NCBI GenBank assembly: GCA_023393475.1
Contig: JAEWLC010000102.1
Location: forward strand, 1 to 11,227
DNA length: 11,227 nucleotides
Origin: Pseudomonadota bacterium
Lineage (GTDB): Bacteria; Pseudomonadota; Alphaproteobacteria; Rhizobiales; Devosiaceae
Direction of reading: 5' to 3'
Under the pieces are notes generated by a model that saw nothing but the letters and a program-made list of their open reading frames with translations, was not told where the DNA came from and did not search any database. A program made the translations under genes and the position numbers. How positions within the stretch are numbered: the stretch's first letter is position 1; each line of letters starts with the position of its first letter. This document shows, in pieces, positions 6,770-11,227 of this stretch.

Positions 6770-6967
6770 ATGGAAATGCAAATAGCGGACTTCCCGGTAC
6801 TGCAAAAAAGTAGAGAGACAAAAGTAAAAACAGTAAAGTCTGAGACTTGGTGTTGTTCAAAACCAACAAATGCAACTTCTTGTTGCACAACGAGTAAAAA
6901 CCCGGAAGAAAACAACGGGGCATGTTGCGCTCAACCTGAAGACGGGTCGGCATGCTGCAATAAGTGA
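6770..6967 (+). CDS. Small protein with four Cys-Cys pairs (unrecognised)
   Basis: I do not recognise a family. The 65 residues begin with a short, ordinary N-terminal part. They then carry four vicinal pairs at Cys28-29, 38-39, 52-53 and 62-63 (spacing 10, 14, 10) between Ser/Thr/Asn/Pro-rich linkers: TWCCSK, TSCCTT, GACCAQ, SACCNK. All eight cysteines lie in pairs. There is no signal peptide or membrane segment, so it should be cytoplasmic. It is the last gene of the rightward ars operon, 53 bases after the sigma factor and just before a strong terminator, so it is likely a real expressed gene. An As(III)-binding, metallothionein-like buffer or carrier is the natural inference, but no activity is shown. 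A second ATG at 6776 (Met3) is a possible start. Confidence 0.75.
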   Translation: MEMQIADFPVLQKSRETKVKTVKSETWCCSKPTNATSCCTTSKNPEENNGACCAQPEDGSACCNK

Positions 6968-6991
6968 TTCCAACTGTTTATTCTTGTAAGT

Positions 6992-7034
6992 ACTACCGTA
7001 GCTAGGCCCGTAAGTCTTCTGCGGTAGTTTTATC
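6992..7034 (+). terminator. Terminator of the rightward ars operon
   Basis: ACTACCGTAG (6992-7001) pairs with CTGCGGTAGT (7019-7028) through ten pairs including one G-U, followed by TTTTATC. It lies 25 bases after the stop of the small Cys-rich gene. Confidence 0.85.
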
Positions 7035-7160
7035 ATTCTTATTTTAATTCGTTAGCTCGCAGTAGATATGAGAGTAACTATTCTATTCTCTTGAAAAAAA
7101 TCCTTATAATTATTTATTTTTGCATTGAGATTTGCGTTACTCAAACGGATCAAGAAAAGT

Positions 7161-7241
7161 AGTGAGTAATTCATGAGTTGATAAACTCAAGCTTTTTTAC
7201 AATATTGATTTCCAGCGTATTTTAGGACAGGGTTACTCACT
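7161..7241. repeat. Right nested dyad, candidate recombinase arm site
   Basis: AGTGAGTAATTCATGAGT (7161-7178) matches 440-457 with one mismatch. The outer arms AGTGAGTAA (7161-7169) and TTACTCACT (7233-7241) are perfect nine-base inverted repeats. The inner hairpin is TGAGTT (7174-7179) and AACTCA (7184-7189). The right outer arm runs into the copy of the tRNA 3' end. The rest of 7035-7332 shows no gene. Confidence 0.6.
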
Positions 7242-7251
7242 CTCTCTCCGC
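7240..7251 (+). repeat. Copy of tRNA-Ser 3' end (candidate attachment site)
   Basis: CTCTCTCTCCGC is identical to 326-337, the last 11 bases of the tRNA plus one. Upstream, GGGTT (7230-7234) is reminiscent of the T arm. The sequence is low-complexity, so the match alone is weak; its place between the arm-like dyad and a tRNA-style terminator gives it weight. Confidence 0.5.
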
Positions 7252-7254
7252 AAT

Positions 7255-7286
7255 GCCCACCGTAGCTTCCGCAAAGGCGGGCTTTT
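7255..7286 (+). terminator. Terminator-like hairpin, perhaps the original tRNA-Ser terminator
   Basis: GCCCACC (7255-7261) pairs with GGCGGGC (7276-7282) with one A-C mismatch, followed by TTTT. No rightward gene ends just before it, but it follows the tRNA 3'-end copy directly. This is what displacement of the original terminator by an insertion would leave. Confidence 0.55.
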
Positions 7287-7332
7287 GCATGTCTGATATT
7301 TACTGTTTTCGCTAAACGTCTACGGGTGCTTT

Positions 7333-7962
7333 TCATTTAATTTCCTCACTCTTCTTAAAAGTTATAGCCAACAACAACATAAACAAAGGAGCCGTAATAG
7401 CCCAGGGTGTTGCGAGCATCAATAGACTATTTGAAAAGTTCGGGTAGAAATAAACAAATGCAATTAATGGAGTAACTGCTGCATGGGCCAGCAATGAGTA
7501 CCTGACCCATTTTTGGAATCCCTGTTTTGCGAATACTGGTGCAGCAAAAAGTGTTGCCAGCCCCATAAAAATATATCCCGCCGCATCAAAGTCCCATAAA
7601 AGGGAATGTGGGGTTTGCCTGAGCAACTGAATGTCGCCAGCATTACCCTGGATCGTCATAGGAATGACTGTCGCCAGTTGTACCACATAATTTGCGGTTA
7701 CAAAAACCACATAAATAACCGTACACAACAATGCGCCATGACTCCAAAACTTTTTCGTTGGTGGAACTATGTGATGTAATGCAAGCATCTCAATCAAAAA
7801 GGGAATCGTGATACAAAGCGAAAACCCGTAGATCAAAATTTCATCCCATGGAAAGCTAAGGGTGCCCCAGATCTGCAGCATCTGAACAATATAAAATGCA
7901 AGTGTTGCTGTAAAGGCAACAATGCCTGACCAGTAACCGACATTTTTAATTGTATTATCCAT
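7333..7962 (-). CDS. Six-helix membrane protein of unknown function
   Basis: I do not recognise the family. The 209 residues show six hydrophobic segments, at about 10-31, 42-64, 73-97, 124-143, 152-173 and 180-202, with a short loop after helix 3 containing GNAGDIQLLRQTPHSLLWDFD. The N terminus lacks a cleavable signal and the tail is charged (KKSEEIK), so it is an integral inner-membrane protein. It lies 31 bases after the beta-barrel gene in the same direction, so the two probably share a transcript. There are no conserved charged residues within helices that would point to a transporter mechanism. A sensor, anchor or small-molecule permease role cannot be told apart from the sequence. Confidence 0.8.
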   Translation of the reverse strand: MDNTIKNVGYWSGIVAFTATLAFYIVQMLQIWGTLSFPWDEILIYGFSLCITIPFLIEMLALHHIVPPTKKFWSHGALLCTVIYVVFVTANYVVQLATVIPMTIQGNAGDIQLLRQTPHSLLWDFDAAGYIFMGLATLFAAPVFAKQGFQKWVRYSLLAHAAVTPLIAFVYFYPNFSNSLLMLATPWAITAPLFMLLLAITFKKSEEIK

Positions 7963-7993
7963 AGATTGAATTTTTCACTTCCGTTCATATCTA

Positions 7994-8584
7994 TTAGAAA
8001 GAATAGGAAATGCCTAAACCAGCGGATACATAATTTAAGTTAACAGGAATTTTTTCGTTCCCGATTTTTATATCCCTCGATAATGAACGATACCGAATCT
8101 CGGGGATCAGGTTCCATCTGTTACCCAATGGGATTGAAACACCAGCGCCTGCCTGCCAGCCAAGGCCATGGCCTGTATCATTAATTATATTTCCGGCACT
8201 GTTTTCTGTTTCAATATGGTTGTAGATACCACCTGCTTTAATCAAATAGCTGATGTTCGAATTTGAAAACGGGTGAATAAACTGTAGTCCGAAACTATAG
8301 CCTGTTTCTTCAAAATCTACATCGTTTCCGGCAAATGATTTATCAGCATTAAACTTGTTCCAGCTCCATCCGGCATAGGCGGCCAGGTGCGGCATAAACC
8401 TGTAGGCAAGTACTCCTTCAAAACCAAAACCGGTTTTAAGCTTCGCGTCATGAAGATCTTTGGTGGGAAAACTCACACCGGGTTTTAGTTCAAAACTCCA
8501 TTTTTTTTGTGCATCTGCACTTTGTGATGACAGGATCAGGATTAAACCAATAACAGCTGCGAGGAAGTTTCTATTCTTTTTCAT
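7994..8584 (-). CDS. Outer-membrane beta-barrel protein (PF13505-like)
   Basis: The 196-residue protein starts with a signal peptide (MKKNRNFLAAVIGLILILSS, likely cut after ADA at 25). The rest is alternating short beta strands rich in Gly and aromatic residues: WSFELKPGVSF, FGFEGVLAYRF, LAAYAGWSWNKF, ISYLIKAGGIY, LGWQAGAGVSI, WNLIPEIRYRSL. It ends SAGLGISYSF, and the terminal Phe is the usual signal for outer-membrane insertion. Length and layout fit an eight-stranded barrel of the OmpA-like/porin-family type. Substrate is unknown; such proteins are often structural or stress-linked. It is first in a leftward pair with the six-helix membrane protein. Confidence 0.88.
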   Translation of the reverse strand: MKKNRNFLAAVIGLILILSSQSADAQKKWSFELKPGVSFPTKDLHDAKLKTGFGFEGVLAYRFMPHLAAYAGWSWNKFNADKSFAGNDVDFEETGYSFGLQFIHPFSNSNISYLIKAGGIYNHIETENSAGNIINDTGHGLGWQAGAGVSIPLGNRWNLIPEIRYRSLSRDIKIGNEKIPVNLNYVSAGLGISYSF

Positions 8585-8628
8585 AATAGTTTGTTTTAAT
8601 AGCTAATGGTTTAAAAGTGTTAGTGTTG

Positions 8629-8636
8629 CAAAGCTA
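8629..8636 (-). promoter_or_regulatory. -7 element for the beta-barrel gene
   Basis: TAGCTTTG on the minus strand matches TAnnTTTG exactly and lies 45 bases before the start codon. No clear -33 TTTG is found at the expected distance. Confidence 0.4.
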
Positions 8637-8752
8637 TTTTGTGGTTTAGCCCCCAGTAATGACTAAAACAGCATGGGAGGCTGATTTATATCAGGTACAA
8701 ACGATAGAGGCTTAGAAGCTGGGTATGCACTATTAAGTTGGAGCAGCTATAT

Positions 8753-8798
8753 AAAAAAAGTGCGGAGGATGAGAAGGATTTATTCCTCTCACTCCGCA
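8753..8798 (-). terminator. Terminator of the hydrolase gene
   Basis: On the minus strand TGCGGAG (8798 to 8792) pairs with CTCCGCA (8767 to 8761), extended by an imperfect GAGAGG/CCTTCTC inner stem, and is followed by a run of seven T (8759 to 8753). It lies 45 bases after the hydrolase stop. Confidence 0.8.
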
Positions 8799-8842
8799 TT
8801 AAAGTTTATAGGCCGTTATTTCAGTATTATATGCTTAGATCA

Positions 8843-9709
8843 TTACAAAAAACTATCCAGGTATTCGAATAAAATGGCTGTTTGATTCATCAGGCCTACA
8901 TGGTCCTGGTTGGGAACTATGGCCAGCCGGGAAGCAGGCATGGGTTGCAGGCCTGCGGCAATGCCTCCTCCCAGTAGTTTATATGTTTTTGCAAGTTCAG
9001 CTTTATCCATACCATCATTGTCGCCGGATATGATCAAGACAGGCGACTTGAGGTTGGCGATGTTCTCGTCTCCCATATTAAACGGTACACCTGTAAGTTC
9101 CAGCATCTGCTCAAGAAATTTCGTCCATTTAGTTTTATCCGGCGCTACTGCATTATAAGCCGTGTGCATAGGGGAATTTGTAAACAGTTCCGGCTTCATC
9201 TGTTTAAACACCTCGTTCACTTCGGGTACCCAGCCCTCAGTTTTATAGACTGAAGAAATGATCACCAGTTTTCGCAGTCTCTTAGGACTTTGTATGGCAA
9301 ACTGGTAGGCAACCTGGCCACCAAAACTGTATCCCGCCACATCCGCGCTGTCAATTTTAAGATGGTCCATTACCTTCTCTACATCACTGGCCAGAATTTC
9401 CCGTGATAACTTTCTTTCAGTAAAAGGGGTATGTCCATGGCCCTGCAGTTCCAGGGCAACTACTTTCCTGGATTTGGCCAGTTTAGGTATTAATTCACCC
9501 CAGGTCATGTCGAGGGTACAGAAGGCACCGTGGAGTAAAATGAGCGGCTTACCCTCACCGTAAACTTCATAATAGACTTTGATCCCATTAACCGGCGCAT
9601 ATCCACTGCTGGCTGGTTTGATTTGCTGTGCATTGGCAAAAGCTGCCGACATAGTGATAGTAATGAGGAGTAGTTTTATAAGATGCTCCGGCTTTAAGAT
9701 ATTTTTCAT
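8843..9709 (-). CDS. Secreted alpha/beta hydrolase
   Basis: The 288-residue protein begins with a signal peptide (hydrophobic LIKLLLITITMSAAFANA, likely cut after Ala27), so it is exported to the periplasm. The fold is clear: HGAFCTLDMTW (oxyanion region at 60-70), GHGHT at 90-94, the nucleophile elbow GYSFGG (Ser128), SGDND with Asp230 or Asp232 as acid, and DHVG with His270. It resembles AB hydrolase-1 esterases/lipases of about this size; the substrate is not known. I chose the ATG at 9709 because it places the signal peptide correctly; an upstream ATG at 9760 adds 17 residues. It is monocistronic, with its own terminator, and divergent from the NTF2-like gene. Confidence 0.88.
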   Translation of the reverse strand: MKNILKPEHLIKLLLITITMSAAFANAQQIKPASSGYAPVNGIKVYYEVYGEGKPLILLHGAFCTLDMTWGELIPKLAKSRKVVALELQGHGHTPFTERKLSREILASDVEKVMDHLKIDSADVAGYSFGGQVAYQFAIQSPKRLRKLVIISSVYKTEGWVPEVNEVFKQMKPELFTNSPMHTAYNAVAPDKTKWTKFLEQMLELTGVPFNMGDENIANLKSPVLIISGDNDGMDKAELAKTYKLLGGGIAAGLQPMPASRLAIVPNQDHVGLMNQTAILFEYLDSFL

Positions 9710-10019
9710 ATGCTCCCGGTTTTGCTGAAAAGATGTGTTACCAGCAAAGGTTGCCAACATTAGCGGATTTTATAGGTGAGAAAGCGACAAGTTCAGGGGT
9801 TAATTGCGACAAAGCATTGAAAAATCAGGCCCCCAGTTTGTAAAGTATAAAAGATTTTCTGGCATATTTCGTTCTGTTTTTCCTGATCCGCGATCACTTA
9901 CTCAAAAAACACCCCCGGTTTCTCAGTGCAGCTTCTCAACGCTTATTTACTACAATAACTTGTATCGCGAAGGAGAAATCCTGGATTTCTACCAGATTTT
10001 AAATTATTAAAACTTATTT
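9710..10019. other. Divergent intergenic region
   Basis: Some 310 bases between the hydrolase and NTF2-like starts. A 68-codon rightward frame at 9804-10010 lacks protein-like character. AACCTTTG at 9752 to 9745 (minus) is one mismatch from the -7 consensus for the hydrolase, without a clear -33. The only strong structure is the palindrome at 9974-9990. Confidence 0.4.
9974..9990. promoter_or_regulatory. Perfect palindrome before the NTF2-like gene
   Basis: AGAAATCC (9974-9981) and GGATTTCT (9983-9990) are perfect inverted repeats about one central T, 29 bases before the start. Short-spaced dyads of this length suit a dimeric repressor or activator. The regulator is unknown. Confidence 0.4.
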
Positions 10020-10478
10020 ATGAAACCAGTATTGCTTTTGACAGTTGCGATATTAACCAGTTTGTCATTTCTAAACGCCCAGAATAAGAGTATAGAAAGC
10101 GAAATAGAAGGCATGGATAAGCAGGAAGCAGAAGCTGTCCTGAAGCATGACACACTAGCACTGGAGCGCATTTGGGCCCATGATTTTACCGTGAATACGC
10201 CTTATAACCTGGTTGCCACAAGAAAAAGGGGTGATAGAGTAAACCTTTACTATTCGAAGTTTGAGCGAAATCCTGAGAAGGTCCATGTCCTGTGCGATAG
10301 TGTGGTCAGTTCCATGGGTAATGAAGTCATTATTCGAAACGCACCAATGACCCTGGCAGGACAAACTTTAACCAGGCGTTATACGCATGTCTGGGTAAAG
10401 CGGGATGGCACCTGGCAATTGGCGACCCGACATGCAAACTTCATTTGTACCGATATGCCTAAGCAGAAACTCAAATAG
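10020..10478 (+). CDS. Secreted NTF2-like (DUF4440/SnoaL-type) protein
   Basis: The 152-residue protein has a clean signal peptide (residues 1-20, cut after LNA). The mature part has the shape of an NTF2-like fold. A helical N-terminal stretch EIEGMDKQEAEAVLKHD leads to LERIWAHDFTVNTP, and the diagnostic C-terminal strands read TRRYTHVWVKRDGTWQLATRHAN (residues 118-140). This is the usual pattern of DUF4440 proteins, small cone-shaped domains that act as enzymes or ligand binders. No catalytic set can be named. It lies 45 bases before the next rightward gene, also secreted, so the two may be co-transcribed. The palindrome at 9974-9990 may regulate it. Confidence 0.85.
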   Translation: MKPVLLLTVAILTSLSFLNAQNKSIESEIEGMDKQEAEAVLKHDTLALERIWAHDFTVNTPYNLVATRKRGDRVNLYYSKFERNPEKVHVLCDSVVSSMGNEVIIRNAPMTLAGQTLTRRYTHVWVKRDGTWQLATRHANFICTDMPKQKLK

Positions 10479-10522
10479 TGCCTATAGATACTTAATCAAA
10501 TTCAACCCGATAAAACAGATAT

Positions 10523-11086
10523 ATGAGAACCACAATCAGACAAAAATTAAGATTTCTTTTTACCACGACAGCTTTGAGTTTTCTTATGAATCCTGGTTTT
10601 TCTCAACCTGCCGTTGATAGCACTGATGGGAGGTTTTATGACGATCTTCTTGACAATCTTGTTGGAAAATGGGAGGCCAGCGCAACGGTACATAAGGAGA
10701 AGTTCACGCTTCGGTTTGATGTTGACTGGGTCTTAAACCACCAATACTTACGCGTTCATTTTATAAGCAATGAAATTGTCCCGTGGCTTAAAGTGCCATT
10801 TGAGAGCCAGTCATTTTTTGGTTACGATAGAATGAAGAAGAGATACACGTTTCATGAACTGACGGTTCATGGTGATTCCGGTCCATATGAAGAAGCCTTA
10901 AGCGGCGCGGATAGAACGGGGGATGAATTCTTACTGGTGAAAAAACAAGCTGATGCAGACCGGGTCATCGTGCAGATTTTTAGCTGGAATCCTGATTCCG
11001 GTACCTGGCGGATCGTCTCAAGACTCCTGGAAGGCGAAATAATGGGAGAGCCATTTTTGCAAATGGATTTGCATCGTGTTAAATAA
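10523..11086 (+). CDS. Secreted lipocalin-like protein (DUF1579-like)
   Basis: The 187-residue protein starts with a signal peptide (hydrophobic core FLFTTTALSFLMN, likely cut near FSQ at 28). The mature domain begins LLDNLVGKWEASATVHKEKF (43-61), with strands such as FDVDWVLNHQYLRVHF, SFFGYDRMKKRYTFHELT, EFLLVKK and RVIVQIFSWNPDSGTWRIVSR. The LVGKWE opening and the GYD...RYTF strand recall DUF1579 and related small beta-barrel domains that bind hydrophobic ligands or serve as hypothetical stress proteins. The family call is from pattern memory only. No catalytic residues stand out. It follows the NTF2-like gene in the same direction with a 44-base gap. Confidence 0.7.
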   Translation: MRTTIRQKLRFLFTTTALSFLMNPGFSQPAVDSTDGRFYDDLLDNLVGKWEASATVHKEKFTLRFDVDWVLNHQYLRVHFISNEIVPWLKVPFESQSFFGYDRMKKRYTFHELTVHGDSGPYEEALSGADRTGDEFLLVKKQADADRVIVQIFSWNPDSGTWRIVSRLLEGEIMGEPFLQMDLHRVK

Positions 11087-11140
11087 ACGATGCCGAAAAT
11101 AATCGGCGGATAGAATAGTCTAACATTTAAACATGATCTA

Positions 11141-11227
11141 ATGCACATGTTTATATCAAGGCGGAAATTCATTAAACAGGCATCCATGGCTATTGCAGTG
11201 CCATCAATTCTATGGGGAAATGAGTTT
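11141..11227 (+). CDS. Start of a Tat-exported protein (partial)
   Basis: The frame opens at 11141 and runs off the window after 29 codons: MHMFISRRKFIKQASMAIAV, then PSILWGNEF. SRRKFIK is a twin-arginine signal motif, followed by a moderately hydrophobic stretch, so the product should be exported folded by the Tat system. ATG 11147 (MFISRR) is an equally good start. In Bacteroidota such leaders are common on sugar-phosphate isomerase/epimerase-like proteins, Gfo/Idh/MocA oxidoreductases and amidohydrolases; nothing here chooses between them. It lies 54 bases after the lipocalin-like gene. Confidence 0.7.
   Translation, partial: MHMFISRRKFIKQASMAIAVPSILWGNEF

Larger units (their letters stand above)
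326..7251. mobile_element. Candidate ars genomic island integrated at tRNA-Ser
   Basis: The arsenic cluster lies exactly between the tRNA-Ser 3' end and a 12-base copy of it. An 18-base repeat in a nested dyad lies just inside each end. All recognisable ars genes fall inside and none outside. No integrase, relaxase or transposase is present, so the element would depend on enzymes supplied elsewhere or be decayed. Boundaries are inferred from sequence alone. Confidence 0.5.

Noticed and set aside
8784..8797. TCCTCTCACTCCGC, another near match to the tRNA-Ser 3' end
   Set aside because: It differs by one base inside the CT-rich core and is one arm of the hydrolase terminator, which explains it. 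It does warn that such CT-rich matches can arise by chance.
9804..10010. Rightward 68-codon frame before the NTF2-like gene
   Set aside because: It covers the palindrome and the presumed promoter area, has no recognisable motif, and its composition is not protein-like.
11092..11107. Small hairpin GCCGA/TCGGC after the lipocalin-like gene
   Set aside because: The stem is only five pairs and no T run follows, so I do not call a terminator.

Overview
The window looks like a chromosomal segment of a Bacteroidota bacterium, probably near Chitinophagaceae. The grounds are the families present (SigZ-type sigma factor, outer-membrane beta-barrel protein with a terminal Phe, secreted NTF2-like protein), starts without Shine-Dalgarno sequences, and at least two TAnnTTTG-type -7 promoter elements. 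No taxonomic marker beyond one tRNA is present, so this is inference.

Layout. Positions 1-251 are non-coding and carry a degenerate direct repeat built on AATCCGTG units. A tRNA-Ser(TGA) lies at 252-336, followed by a terminator. From about 337 to 7251 lies an arsenic-resistance cluster made of two divergent operons. Leftward: arsR, an arsM remnant missing its catalytic half, acr3 and a calcineurin-like metallophosphoesterase. Rightward: a two-dinucleotide-fold flavoprotein, an MFS transporter, a SigZ-like sigma factor and a 65-residue protein with four Cys-Cys pairs, closed by a strong terminator at about 6992-7034. An ArsR-type operator and a Bacteroidota-type promoter sit in the divergent spacer at 3579-3692.

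The cluster appears to be a small genomic island inserted at tRNA-Ser. The last 11 bases of the tRNA plus one more recur at 7240-7251. Another terminator-like hairpin follows that copy, as expected for the tRNA's original terminator. Just inside each end lies a copy of an 18-base sequence (AGTGAGTAATTCRTGAGT) set in a similar nested dyad. No integrase is present.

The most striking biological pattern is that unrelated proteins of the cluster (ArsR, the ArsM remnant, the flavoprotein, the sigma factor and the small protein) all carry vicinal Cys-Cys at or near the C terminus. The small protein is nearly all such motifs. I infer a shared thiol-based way of sensing, carrying or buffering As(III). 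Acr3 would expel arsenite, ArsR would control both operons, and the flavoprotein and MFS pair would handle a second arsenic species. The sigma factor could add a further layer of control.

From 7333 on, the genes look like ordinary accessory chromosome: a six-helix membrane protein and a beta-barrel protein (leftward pair), a secreted alpha/beta hydrolase (leftward), then a secreted NTF2-like protein, a secreted lipocalin-like protein and the start of a Tat-exported protein (rightward). None has an obvious link to arsenic.
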